DNA of 64,000 nucleotides, taken from NCBI GenBank assembly GCA_013407085.1, contig JACCGJ010002683.1, positions 1-64,000 on the forward strand, read 5' to 3'. Both the position numbers and the translations under genes were made by a program. The DNA is from Atriophallophorus winterbourni. Taxonomy: Eukaryota; Platyhelminthes; Trematoda; Plagiorchiida; Microphallidae. Under the pieces are notes generated by a model. It made no database searches, had not been told where the DNA came from, and was given only the letters and a program-made list of their open reading frames with translations. This document shows, one piece after another, positions 11,730 through 22,163 of this stretch. Within the stretch, counting starts at the first letter, position 1, and the number at the start of each line of letters is the position of its first letter.

Positions 11730-12110
11730 TAACTATTATGAATACGTCCTCGTGACTGAGGTTAGGCTTATTAATGCTTCGTTTATTTGTGTAGACAATG
11801 CAAGGAATAGTTCGCATATAATTGTTAATTTTCAATTTAGATAAAGTTGAACTCGTGGCGTTCAAGATAAATATAGAGAAAGATGAACAAAGTTCAAAAA
11901 TACCTGTGACAGCTTGCTTCTGAGTGTGAGGTGTTCAGAATACAACCGTGGTCTGACTGGTCAAAATCGGAATAACTTATCCTGGGGTGAAAAACAGTAT
12001 TAAGAACTTTCTATGTTAGGATAGGATTGCTTTTAATCTCCGTTGTGTATTATTCCTTAGGCCCAATCAGCTTCGAAGCTTGAATATGTGCACTGTTAGG
12101 GTCCAATTTT
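11730..12110 (-). pseudogene. CR1-like LINE C-terminal fragment, sister of the 7.6-8.0 kb copy
   Basis: The plus-strand text shares landmarks in the same order with 7600-7990: CCTCGTGACT, GTTCGCATATAAT, CTCGTGG, AAAAATACCTG and a TTAAGAACTTTCTATG-like block. On the minus strand a TQRRLKAIL segment corresponds to the LSQRRMRGHLIL block of the other copy. This supports one LINE subfamily in two places, both decayed and both minus. Confidence 0.55.
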
Positions 12111-12374
12111 GTGGGTAAATTACGCTAGCTGAATGATTGAGAATTCCCCTGTGTATCATGAAGTGCTGGGTTATAGCTACATTTGCAATGCGTGATTCTT
12201 ATGCTATATTTACCGGCAAATCAATGCTTCAAATTTAAAATCTAGCTTGCTAAGCAAAATACCTCGGGCTAAGTGTAACACAAAGGCTAAATCGCTTCGT
12301 GGCTAAACCTTTGCATGTCGCTGCATGGGCGTATATCATCACGCATAACCTAAAATTCAATAAGTGATTGATCA

Positions 12375-12530
12375 ATGTAATGTGTTGTTCACATCCCCCG
12401 CACTTACACTCCACTACCGGTTTCTGCTGTTTGCCATCATCAGGTGGAGGCAGTAAGATTAGGTTCAGTGAGCCTTGAAACAGTGGATAAGTGGTAAACA
12501 AATTTATACTTGTATGCCACTGTTACATAA
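12375..12530 (-). repeat. Type A hammerhead repeat, minus copy
   Basis: This is part of the 241-bp family seen complete at 53082-53490. It contains the hammerhead-like segment 12403-12457 and the adjoining CCACTGTTTCAAGGCTCACT block. It is arranged head-to-head with the plus copy that follows: 12501-12529 and 12611-12639 are inverted copies (27 of 29 matching). Confidence 0.8.
12403..12457 (-). ncRNA. Hammerhead-like ribozyme motif, type A
   Basis: On the minus strand the order is CTTAC, a short internal loop, CTCCAC, CTGATGA (core), a stem II region TGGCAAACAGCA, GAAA (core), CCGGTA, GTGGAG, then GTAAG. CTCCAC pairs perfectly with GTGGAG and CTTAC with GTAAG, making an interrupted stem I with both chain ends in it (type I topology). 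Stem III is the self-complementary ACCGGT with no loop, as in minimal hammerheads that work as dimers. The predicted cleavage site is after GTA. Stem II is weak here (two base pairs). Confidence 0.75.
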
Positions 12531-12539
12531 CGCTACATA

Positions 12540-12790
12540 AGCGCCTTGACAGCTTGACCAAAATCACTTTGGGATTCTGTGTTTGAATTGTTGGTTTGTT
12601 GTACGAACCCTATGTAACAGTGGCATACAAGTATAACTTTGTTTATTGATCAATGTATTAAAAATTGATTACCACATATTTAAGGTATCAAGCTTGCAGT
12701 CTCAACTTGATAATTGCAAACAGCCAGAAACCGGTTAGGTATGTAGGTGTGGGAGATGTGAGGTTGGAAACACCATGCCAAGTAATTGAA
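12540..12790 (+). repeat. Type A hammerhead repeat, plus copy with degenerate ribozyme
   Basis: It carries the family blocks GGGATTCTGTGTTTGAA, TACGAACCCTATGTAACAG and TGGCATACAAGTATAAC. The ribozyme region 12691-12745 keeps GCAAACAGCCAGAAACCGGT but has lost the CTGATGA core (CTTGATAA), so it is probably inactive. Confidence 0.7.
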
Positions 12791-12879
12791 ACATTTTTGA
12801 ATAGTTATCAGAAGTTTGCTTCAAATGCATCACTTTTGTTGCCCCGAATATTAGTAACGTTGAATTTTACTCCATTGAA

Positions 12880-13195
12880 CATCGTGGTTCTTTGTAAGAA
12901 CCCTATAGTGGTGGTGTGTAAGGGATGGGGATGTGAGCACCACAATACATTGGTCTTTTATATGCGCCTCGAGCGCTTGGCCAGGAATCACTTCGTGATT
13001 CTGTATTTGAACATCGTGGTTTTTTGTAAGAATCCTATATAACAGTGGCATACAAATTTCACTTTGTTTACCGATTTTCCACTGTTTCAAGGCTCACTGA
13101 ACCTGATCTTACTGTCTCCACCTGACGATGGCAAACAGCCTGAAACCGGTAGTGGTGTGTAAGGGATGAGGATGTGAGCACCACAATACATTTAC
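12880..13195 (+). repeat. Type A hammerhead repeat, tandem plus copies
   Basis: The block GTGGTGTGTAAGGGATG occurs at 12911 and again at 13152, a 241-bp offset that equals the period of the dimer at 53 kb. The first unit is deleted just before this block and lacks the ribozyme core. The second holds a complete hammerhead-like motif (13108-13163). GAGCACCACAATACAT closes both units. Dimeric organisation is what a self-cleaving RNA transcribed from tandem units would need. Confidence 0.8.
13108..13163 (+). ncRNA. Hammerhead-like ribozyme motif, type A
   Basis: CTTAC (13108-13112) pairs with GTAAG (13159-13163) and CCAC (13118-13121) with GTGG (13152-13155), forming stem I around an internal loop. 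The core reads CTGACGA (13122-13128), then GGC-AAACA-GCC as a three-pair stem II flanked by a U-U mismatch, then GAAA (13142-13145) and ACCGGTA. All strictly conserved hammerhead core positions are present. Predicted cleavage is between 13151 and 13152. Confidence 0.75.
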
Positions 13196-13744
13196 TCCAT
13201 TGTTTTGGGAATCAAACGCAGGTTGTGAGTTTATCGAATGCAGTCAGGGTCGGGTAAGTGTACTTATTTCGTGCGGCACATGCGATAACCATGTTGTCAG
13301 CCTGTTTAAGAAGATTAGCCGAAGATAGTTTTGGTAGGGTGGATAACAAGCTTGTGAATAGTGTGTTATTTAGAATTAAAGACTGCATTTTCACAACCGG
13401 CTTTATATTTGTAGCGAATATATTTGAGAAATCTACTCAAATCTGATTGTCAGTTGCAGCAACATTTTGTTGACTGCTGAGAAATATCTACCTTGTATTG
13501 AAAGCCATTAACTTGTTTTTAACACTCAAAATGCATTATTTCCATTTCTCATTGAGCTAAGTATTATCGTAACTACCTAAATGATCTCACCGATTTTAAC
13601 ACATCATTATTGTAAATCGCATTGTGGTTTTGTAAGTAAGCTAAGGACTTTGATTGTGATAAAGTAAAATTGAAAAATAGTCTCTTTTAGTCGAAAGGAT
13701 TGAGAGCTGGTCGAATTGTGTAAACTTGATCACATCAGTGATTA

Positions 13745-13850
13745 AAAGAGAGTTTGCAATGAATCGGTTAGAGCAGATTTTTGGTCAACTTTCACTTCGG
13801 CCACAGAATTTTCGTCAGACCAATGGTGTGATTACGAACGGGGAATGACT
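13745..13850 (-). repeat. Type B hammerhead repeat, decayed minus copy
   Basis: The plus-strand text AATGAATCGGTTAGAGCAG (13758-13776) is the complement of the block that follows the type B motif at 39900-39930. The motif region 13783-13821 reads, on the minus strand, GGT-CTGACGA then a degraded stem II, GAAAGTTGACC. GGTC/GACC would pair as stem I, but the GAAACGTT core is altered, so it is likely inactive. Confidence 0.6.
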
Positions 13851-13969
13851 CGGAAAGCAACTTTGCAGTTCCCGTGATTATTAATCACTGACTGGGATTC
13901 ATCCCTTGCTGAGCAGGTTCTGGTCACAGTGTGTATCATGATAACGTGAAAGTGATAAGGTGGGGGGTG

Positions 13970-14187
13970 AAACCAGATCCAGATCCTTCTGGATTAGTTC
14001 GCTTATTGATCAGTCCGTCTTATTGATACTCCACCACACTTTTAAATCGTCCACGAACACTACGATCGTACACTTGATGAGAGCCGTTATGTCATTGGAA
14101 TAAAGTGTGAAGAGGATTGGTTCGAGGATAGCGCCTTGAAGCACTCCATTTGTCACGGCTATCGAATTTGACAACGCACCATCCGCA
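13970..14187 (-). pseudogene. CR1-like reverse transcriptase palm fragment (inverted relative to its 3' tail)
   Basis: On the minus strand one open frame reads ALSNSIAVTNGVLQG, then AILEPILFTLYSND, then a VVFVDDLKVWW box, followed by LIQKDLDLV. These are RT motifs B and C, with FVDD in place of FADD. The fragment points left, while the LINE 3' end that adjoins it (14190-14359) points right. This is the arrangement produced by 5' inversion (twin priming) during LINE insertion. Confidence 0.8.
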
Positions 14188-14189
14188 AA

Positions 14190-14359
14190 TAAGTCCTTTG
14201 TCTAATGTGCGTGTATAACTCAACTATACGTGAAAATACATGTAATCTTTGACGTTGGTGTTGAATTATTTTTTCCTTTAACAAATGGTCGATATTCTAA
14301 GGTATTTCTGAAAGTTAATGCTTTTTGTCACCATAAATACTTGAATCTTGAATCTTGAA
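14190..14359 (+). mobile_element. CR1-like LINE 3' UTR and tail
   Basis: It ends with the family's terminal module TGCTTTTTGTCACCATAAA (14319-14337) followed by CTTGAAT repeats (period 7). No coding part on this strand precedes it. The only LINE coding sequence next to it is the inverted RT fragment at 13970-14187. Confidence 0.7.
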
Positions 14360-14745
14360 ACCACGCAACTGGCCATGGAGTCTTTGGTGGAAAAGTGTGT
14401 AAATATGGATATATTTTAGTCTTACATTTGTTCGCATCTTCTGATCCGCTCACTCTTCAATCAGTGCAGGGTTCATTGGATAAAAATATTGATCAAGGTC
14501 ACTGTTCGGATGTGAAGTTCATTTCACCAAATGATTTTGAATTTTGACAGACGTTTTTTTTTAATTTGAACTCTACCTAAATCATGTGAGTAGCCATAAC
14601 AAACATTTTTTACTATTAGAGTGAGTCCGCGTTTTCAATTCCATGTTCTTGAAATAAACTTCCGTATATGCCATGATGTTTTCGGTGATATTTTACAATG
14701 TGCAAAGATTGCACGACCGAAGATTGAATGTGCATAAAAATATTT

Positions 14746-15325
14746 CGATTCAAGATTTTGGATTTATGGTGACAAAAACATTAAGCTTCATAATCAGATT
14801 CTAAATAAAAATACTAATTCAGATGGGAAAGGTTGGAGTTCCTCATGAACAGTATTTGGTAGCATCGCATTTCTTTTAACGTGACGTATGACCGCTAATA
14901 AGTTGTCATCATCGACATCTGTCGAGGTAAGAGATCGGTAAATTATGCTGAAGCTGCGGTTGTCCTGTAATTTCAGTTTGATGCTACAACACATGGCAAC
15001 CACTAATTCGAGGTTGATATCGTTATTCTTCACGCACTGATGGCGTTCGTGACAGTATAGAGCGATTCCAAAGCAGAATCATGTTGGAGAGCGATAGTTC
15101 GCCTTCAATCATCCAAGGTTGAAACCAATTTTAAGTAACGACGATTAGGTCGGGTAAGTAGTGTGTGCACAGTTCGATTAGTTCATCAATTTAATTGGAC
15201 AAACATTTGGCATTCTTATAAGACTTTGAAAAGAGATTTTGGTGTGTTGTGCTTGGTCATAAACTGTATTCATTTATCAAATTTTGTCAGTGCTGGACCC
15301 CGTGGTTTTTTACGTAAGTTGTGGT
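14746..15325 (-). pseudogene. CR1-like LINE: endonuclease fragment fused to the 3' tail
   Basis: On the minus strand the frames read KPRGPALTKFD (about 15300), ELCTHYLPDLIVVT then NWFQPWMIEGELSLSN, then INLELVVAMC and SIIYRSLTSTDVDDDNLL. This is the apurinic-type endonuclease domain at the N-terminus of CR1 ORF2 (the ITETW, ELLxV and GxxYRxP landmarks in decayed form). Within about 40 bp of its end (14794) comes the LINE tail module, TTTTTGTCACCATAAATCC on the minus strand (about 14760-14780). The whole reverse transcriptase is missing, so this is a deletion derivative. Confidence 0.75.
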
Positions 15326-15536
15326 AATTTTGCTGGCCACTTTCTCTCGGATCCGTATGATTTTGCTACGGAAATCTGCATTTTAACTTAGCATCGGCTT
15401 TGGGAGTGCTAATGCGACGTTTTCATGTAATCTGTTTCTATAGAGTATCATCTCGGACCGCGCATCATTCGCCATGCTGCTTGTCAAAATTGCAACCTTC
15501 AGCTGTTCCTAGCCCTTTGATTGATAGTTCGGAATG

Positions 15537-16060
15537 CAAGGATTCAAGGATTTATGGTTAAAAAAGTTAATGCTTTACAACACCACAGGATTACGGTATG
15601 AATGAAAACATGAAAAATACAATAGTATATAAGCAATAGAGAACATCACATGTATGGCTCACGAATGATGTTCGTTTGCAAGTGCAACTCCGATTTCTCT
15701 TTAAAAATCGCCAGGCAAGGAGAGTCCGCCACATGTTGGGGTAGGGAAATCTAAAGAAATATAGCACGTACGGCAAAAAATGCACCGACAATCAACACGG
15801 GAACTTGGATCGTAAAGAGATAAGGTATGTCCGCGTGTCACTTTTCCGTCACACAAATCAAGTAAGTGTTTTAGTGGATGTCCTTAAGTAGCCACAATTC
15901 TATAGGTCAAAATAATGTCGCGTCGTATCCTCCTTTGGGTAAAGTCGCATAGACCCAGACGTAGCAGTCGTTCGGTATATGGAACATTGGGAAGACCCAT
16001 CACTAATTTTGTTGCTCTATGATAGATTTTATCGAAGAAAGCAATATCTTTTCGCAGCAG
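15537..16060 (-). pseudogene. CR1-like LINE C-terminus with 3' tail
   Basis: A nearly continuous minus-strand frame reads IYHRATKLVMGLPNVPYTER, LCDFTQRRIRRDIILTYRI, GHPLKHLLDLCDGKVTRGH and IFFAVRAIFL, then ISLPQHVADSPCLAIFKEK. Only two in-frame stops interrupt it, one of them at the tryptophan of FLWISLP. About 120 bp of UTR follow, then the tail ACCATAAATCCTTGAATCC (15537-15560). It is truncated 5' of the RT palm. Confidence 0.8.
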
Positions 16061-16584
16061 CTTCCTTGTGGGGTGACAACGACAGAATTCAAAATAGAAT
16101 AATCACGTGCTTTCGGAAGATATACAGAACAGCACCATCAGACACATAAACAAGAGCAGGAAGCGCCGAAACGGCCAACGATAACTAACGGGAACCCGTA
16201 AAAATTCGGGTCTCGAAGGATTACACGCGCACAGTTCGAGAGACAATATCCTCCGAAAGACGAGGAGATGGGCAGCATCCGTCGCTGTCTAAATATATAC
16301 AATTCATCAAGGTCCGGCAAAGATGCCCAATGTGGTCAGTGGCCAAAATCGAAACGGTTGGCACGAAATTAGTTGGCAAAACAGACGGGAGTGACAACCG
16401 TCACAGACATGTCAAGGACAGTGTTGTGAGAACGAGATTTGCCTATATAAGTTAGGCGTGATTTGTCCTTTGTCATGTGCACAACAAACGCGTTTCCTTG
16501 TGTTGTGTGATTCGTGTATGAACGCGATGAGCTGTTAACAAGCTGACTTATGGGATCAATGTGGACGCAATCGACAAGTGCGTG

Positions 16585-16960
16585 TGGAATGCGATCTTTC
16601 CTGTACTGCTTTATGGATGTCAGACGTGACCACTGAGGTCACCAGATTTACGTTCTTTAGAAGCGTTTGACCGTTGGTGCCTTAGCATAACATTGGGCGT
16701 CCGATATACTGACCGAGTATCTAACGCTGCCCTTCAGGGCGCGATGCAATAGAATAACTCCGCTTTCCGTCCACATCCAGCGGCGAAGACTGCACTGGTT
16801 TAGCCACGTCCTCCGAAAGACATACTCAGCTCTCACGAAATTCATATTTGACCCCAAACCCGCTCGTACTTCGCTTTGGCGACAGGGCGGTCGTGTGAAG
16901 ACCTGGCTGTCAACTGTGAAGGCGGACGTAGAATCCATGAAACTGCGTAACGTCTACGGC
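16585..16960 (+). pseudogene. RTE-like LINE ORF2 C-terminal fragment
   Basis: The plus-strand frame reads FPVLLYGCQT, then LRSPDLRSLEAFDRWCLSI and RYTDRVSNAALQGAM, the YGCETWxLR / LExFDxRCLR block of RTE-type ORF2. After a frame change come HIQRRRLHWFSHVLRKTY (the RWLGHVLRM box) and RTSLWRQGGRVKTW. Stops and at least one frameshift make it a pseudogene. A smaller fragment of similar type lies at 35385-35600. Confidence 0.7.
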
Positions 16961-19900
16961 TTTCGAATTATTGGGAAAGTCAAGTAGAATAACACTGCGT
17001 GATGCAAGTTTCACCCGACCATCAGGCTTTCGATGCCTTTCCCGCCAATGTATCTCATCATAGTTGCGGTACGATGAGCAGCTCTGCGTCCAAAATAAAA
17101 AGAATTTTAATATATCATCTGTCGCGTCCTTTTCGTTGACAAAAGTTATCCTGAGCAAACGTGGTTTGGCTTTATGTTGGGACTTTGGATGAGATGCCAG
17201 TCAAGTTACTGAAGAAGGATGTATTACATGTGACCTAACTTGAGTGCAGATGTCGAACCAATATTAGAGATCGTGGTTTTGGCTTGCACAAATAAGCGTA
17301 TCTTTTGGCTTGGAAATATTAATGCTGATTAGCATTTGGATCTTTTCGTGTTATGGGAATTCTAGTGCTCTCGACTAAGCTTTACAGGGTAGTTCAGTAA
17401 ATTTCACTTCCACAGACTATGGCGTTCTAACAGCATTATGGAAAGCTGATTCTGGCTGATTCTGAAAAATGAAAACCCTCAACATGGTTGTTAAGAGTTC
17501 TGACACTATCGCCATATTCTACTGCAGTTCAGTTTTACCGATGAAAAGTTTCGATGGTGTTAATGATGCTCCCTTCAGACACCACGGAACACAGTCAAGG
17601 AATGCTTCGCTGTGTGAATTACCCGCCAATATGCTAGACTAAACACATCAACTGGAATCCACCACTGGAGAGTCTTGACGATTTTTAGTTATAATATATG
17701 TTCTTTATTATCACAATAGAGTAAAAAATGAATTTTCACACTTGTGTCATTTGCCCTCAAGGCTTTTATAAGCACTGATGCTTCACAGACATGAACATGT
17801 TCGGCAATAATCATTTGAATTGGGTTACTTTAAAATCCTTCTTCAACTTCACTAACACAAAAAATTGCATTTCATAAATAAATAAACTGTTCTTGGAACT
17901 CCATCTTGGCTTACCTCGAAGTCAGCCGGCTATGCTTATATTTCTTTTTGGTGAACATCTCGCGTAGCGGATGTTGTTAGTTTTTTCATCTTGTCCTGTT
18001 TTCGTATGATTTGCAAGTGTGCTCGTAGCATTTCATGCTTCTCGCCTCAGCACGTATTTTGTGCATGCATAATTGCGTGCAAAATATTGACACGATCGTT
18101 TGCCACCAAGAAATTCATCAAAAATATTTATTGCTAAAATCGATAACCGGCCGTATCGAAATTGTGTGTACGTGTCGATTATGGTAAACAGATGGGAACG
18201 AAAACAAAATTGATACCAAAAGGTCAAGCCGAACAAAGCATCATCAACGAAAGCTGTTCAGCATTTTACAGAGAAAGCGACTGCACATCATGGGTGAATT
18301 CGAAATGAGTATAGAGGTGTCTTTTCTTGTGGCTTGGATAAAAAGCGGTGCCAAGTTCACACTATTACTTTAATGGTAGGACAAAAAAGAGAATGAAAAC
18401 GCATTAAAAAATAAAATTTTGCTTTGATTGTTCAAGCAAAACATCCTTAACATGAGGATAAAGTTCGTATCGAACCGCTCAAATTGACTCTGATTTACTA
18501 TGACGAAAACGAAAGAAACTGAGCACGTTCCAAATTTAAGTCCTGCTTCACTGGGCTTAACTTGTTTAAATAGGTTTCAAATGCAATGATTTATTGAACA
18601 AATTATTGTAGTAAATGGATTTTGACCGCACAACGGGAACATATGCCTCTCTCAAATATAGCTTATTAATATCCAACCCTTTCGACCATCGACTTTAACC
18701 TTACCATATCCAAGTGTAATATATATATTAATAGCATATGTAGTATATTGACTACCACGAAGGTAGGAGAAAACACACAGGACATTGCAAATTTTATCGC
18801 AGTAGCCAAAACGTGTACAACGGTCGAGAAGAGCAGTCACGTAGCGCGCGTGAACTGGAAAAGTGTCAAGGTCGATGATTTTAGGTCCAGTAAAAGACAG
18901 TTGATACACATACGAAAACTAACTGCAACAGCGAAACACCCTAGCCATTATGTTAAAGGCTAAGTGAAAACTTAAGAAAAAGTGCCGGTCTTGTGAACCC
19001 ATTTTTCCTTTTCAGACCGTTGGGACCTAGTGTTTATCTTAAATTTTAATAACGCAAAACATTACAGCTTTCACATGCCCTAGTCAGCGTATAATGCTGT
19101 CCTATTGATTCTTCCAATGAGTAAGGATACCCATTTTACACCGGGATACCATGAGAAAATAGGGTTGAGTGCCTTTGCTAAAGAGTGTAACCACTGTGCC
19201 ATTTCAGTCTGGGTTAGTTTGCAAGACATGAGCTTCAACGCCTTCCCGTCGCAGCGAAACCATGGAATTCAGTTTTCTGAACAGAAAAAAATCTCGCAAA
19301 ATCGTCTTGCAAATTGACAGGTTATGAGATTTTAACTGCACTGACCTTATCGATTCTGAAGTTCAACGTAAACATATCGAAAACCCGTTTGAAACATGTG
19401 GTGTAATAACTCTTGACACGACAGACTCCAAATTATTGAACTATTTATTTTAAAAAGCCAATACGATTTTAAGTATTCTTCTGCGTGTCTATCAAAAAGG
19501 AAGAGTAGCTGTAATATGCAAGCTACGATGTAAATTTCCGAACTAACTAGAATTTTCCTCGATTGATTTTCAACGAATCACCATCATCTTGATGACATTT
19601 TCTCATTTTGTTTATAGCGACATTATTTTCGAGTTTCGGTTTGATGCACGCTTTGATGCAAATTGCTTTCATTGCATTCGTCCGTGTAATTTATGTCTCC
19701 CGTGACAAATTCCGTCACATTCGTAGGTACGTCAAGGAACAATCGATGTGAGTAAATATGCGCGAGTAAATATTTCTGCGGAAAAATGTAACAAATTTTG
19801 AAACTAGCATAACGAAACTGCTACATGTAATGTTGCCTCGGCTACGGAGAAAATGGAAGGTGTTTAAAACATTTCGCTACATTTTCAAACATGATGAAAC

Positions 19901-20179
19901 GTGTTAGAATAACAGGAGAAACTTTTTTGTTGATATGGATTAAGTTCAGTTATTTATTGCGCACTTGGGAGTATTGCCCACTCTTTGGGAAAATTATTCA
20001 GTAAATGACAGTTCCCATTATATTGAAAGTCTAGTGTACTCACGCCAAACTTCCACTATGAAATGCCTTCCAGTACGCCACTCACGGTCGATGTATTCAA
20101 TTGTGTTACTCCTCGAAGCCGAAAGGAACAGACGATTTCATCGCACATCGCATAGATTGTAGATATAAGTTTTTTAGTA
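16961..20179. other. No recognisable gene (3.2 kb)
   Basis: I find only short ORFs (up to 85 codons) without motifs, AT-rich on both strands. I see no LINE tail module, hammerhead core or transposon terminus. A host intron or intergenic spacer is the simplest reading. Confidence 0.4.
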
Positions 20180-20300
20180 AACCTGGGTGATCAATGCAGG
20201 CCTATTAATTTGATTTATCAAAAGCTTTCGCAAATATTGTAATTTTTTGTCGATGCTGGACCCTCTGGTGGCTTGTTGCGTCCACAAATTTTATCATAAA
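20180..20300 (-). repeat. Possible CR1-like ORF2 N-terminal remnant
   Basis: The text TTTATCAAA...TTTTTTGTCGATGCTGGACCC resembles 15260-15302, which sits at the start of the endonuclease region in the 14.7-15.3 kb element. Minus-strand translation gives a GPAST segment comparable to GPALT there. The match is short. Confidence 0.3.
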
Positions 20301-21635
20301 CTGCAAGTTGCCTTTAAGTGAGGTCATCGATGCTCATCCACAGGTCTCAATGACTTCAGTTGGACACCCTTCCTATTTTACTGTCTGAATTCGTGATTTA
20401 AGATGGCCTGCAACAGCCTCCATCTTGAGAGGTGAATGTATTGGTCTGAAAATGATTAAATACTTTGAGTTCAAGTTGGGTAATCCATGTCAGATTATGG
20501 CTTTGTGAATTAGGTTTCGAACTTTGTTCTGTGATTGAGCTCTGGCTCTTAGATTAGCAGTATGAAACGTTACACAAGCTAAATATTTTTGACTTCCGTA
20601 AACACGGAAAACACGAATGACATGGTACTTCTATAGTGTTACGGGGTTCGGAATAGAGGATTACGGAGGAGGTTTCTTCACCAAACAAACAGGACATCAT
20701 CAACCTTCAGAGGCGATTAAACAATAGGATTCAAGTGATTTCGTTTGCTGTTGTTTTTGTGTGTCTGAATATGTTTTGTGATGGATTTAAATATTGGATT
20801 GTTGGCGTTAATCCTGTCGCTTGATTATGTTCATGCAACAGCCTCCATCTTGAGATCGAGTTTATTGGTCACTCAGGTTGGGTACCATGGCTACGTGGTT
20901 AGAGTTCAGTTATCAAACTTTCAGGTGGGACGCTATTTAACACCGGACCAGATTGAACAAAGTATGCGTCGCGATTGACCTAGTTATACACGAGCACCTA
21001 CATCGTGCACCGGAACTTTGCAAACAATAGTTAAAATATCTTTTTGTTAATGATTATTGTATAGAATATTTATGATTGGTGAAGCTTTGTCGCGTAGAAT
21101 TTGATGGAAAAACATGTTTACTTCCGTATTTGGTTTTGTAGAAAGCCCGCTATGTGACCCTTCTTCAGTCCGCTTGCGGAATTCTACAGTTGGGTTTCAA
21201 CTGTTGTGTCTACTAGCAATGGCATCTGCGGGGTTGTTGTTTTTAGTATTGCTTGGTGGCTGCATGGAAATACTATTTAATTTTGCGAGGGCTGAGGAAA
21301 TATCGATAATATTCTCTCTGAGGAAACGAATCTGACAGCATCATGGATTGGCTTATTGTCCTGTTTGAACTTTTTCCTAAGGTATTAAGTTTGATGCTTG
21401 AGTCATAGACTTCATAGACAATATTTAAATCAAGTTTGAATTGCTGTTGACTGTATATGACATTTCAAATTATTACTGACGTTCACAAGATCTCGGGAAG
21501 TTTTCATTCTGTAGTGATATTGGTACGAACTTTTAAGAATTCTAAACTGTACGACTTTGGACCTCACGTGACTTTCATGCTTCAGTACTCTTTTTAAAGA
21601 ATGCAAACAGCTCATGAAGCATCGCGACTCATGTA
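20301..21635. other. No recognisable gene; a short duplicated block
   Basis: GCAACAGCCTCCATCTTGAGA occurs near 20410 and again near 20837, with partly matching flanks (TATTGGTC, GTTGGGTA-CCATG). This indicates two copies of an unidentified repeat. No coding signal was supported, including the hydrophobic 73-codon ORF at 21114-21335. Confidence 0.35.
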
Positions 21636-22163
21636 TTGAAACAATGTACCCGCTTCGGCGGTAGAAATACAAAAAAACCTGCTTTTGTGACCGGACTATA
21701 TAACAGGCCATACGGAGATAGGACTGCAGCTCTAAACCTCTTTGACTTTTCGTACCGTCGTCTCAGGTGTGACTTGATCCTGCTATCCAACACTCTGCAT
21801 AAAGTTGATCACCCACTTGAACACCTGTTTCATCGACAAGAAGCACGTGGTAGCAGATCGCAGGGCTACAAGTTAATTAATCCACACTCTAAATCAAATT
21901 GTCAAAGGTTTTTCTTTGCTGTCCGAGTTTGTTTTATATGTAACTCCCTGCCCCCACATATCATCAGTGCATCAAGCCTGAACATGTTCAAGGCTGAACT
22001 TGACAAGTATATGTTGACCAAATCCAACCTCGCACCTGAATACACGTGCTGACTTTCCATATTGATAAACATTTGTGTTGTTTTTATGCATACCCTATTT
22101 TTAATTTGTGGTTACTGTAAAGTATTTGCTTTTTGGACCATTAAAACTTTGAATTACTTTGAA
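21636..22163 (+). pseudogene. CR1-like LINE C-terminus with 3' tail
   Basis: The open frame 21636-22052 (138 codons) reads VTGLYNRPYGDRTAALNLF, RRLRCDLILLSNTLHKVDHP, LEHLFHRQEARGSRSQGYK, RFFFAVRVCFICNSLPPHI and NMFKAELDKYMLTKSNL, the complete C-terminal block of a CR1-like ORF2. The UTR ends in TTTGCTTTTTGGACCATTAA and an ACTTTGA repeat (to 22163). The inverted copy at 37386-37740 is very similar, so both belong to one subfamily. The open frame suggests it is younger than most copies here. Confidence 0.85.

Noticed and set aside
20540..20580. TGAAACGTTACAC, resembling the 3' half of a type B hammerhead
   Set aside because: No CTGAnGA core or stem II hairpin at the expected position.
21114..21335. 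73-codon hydrophobic ORF
   Set aside because: A short leucine-rich frame of this kind is expected by chance. No upstream or downstream support.
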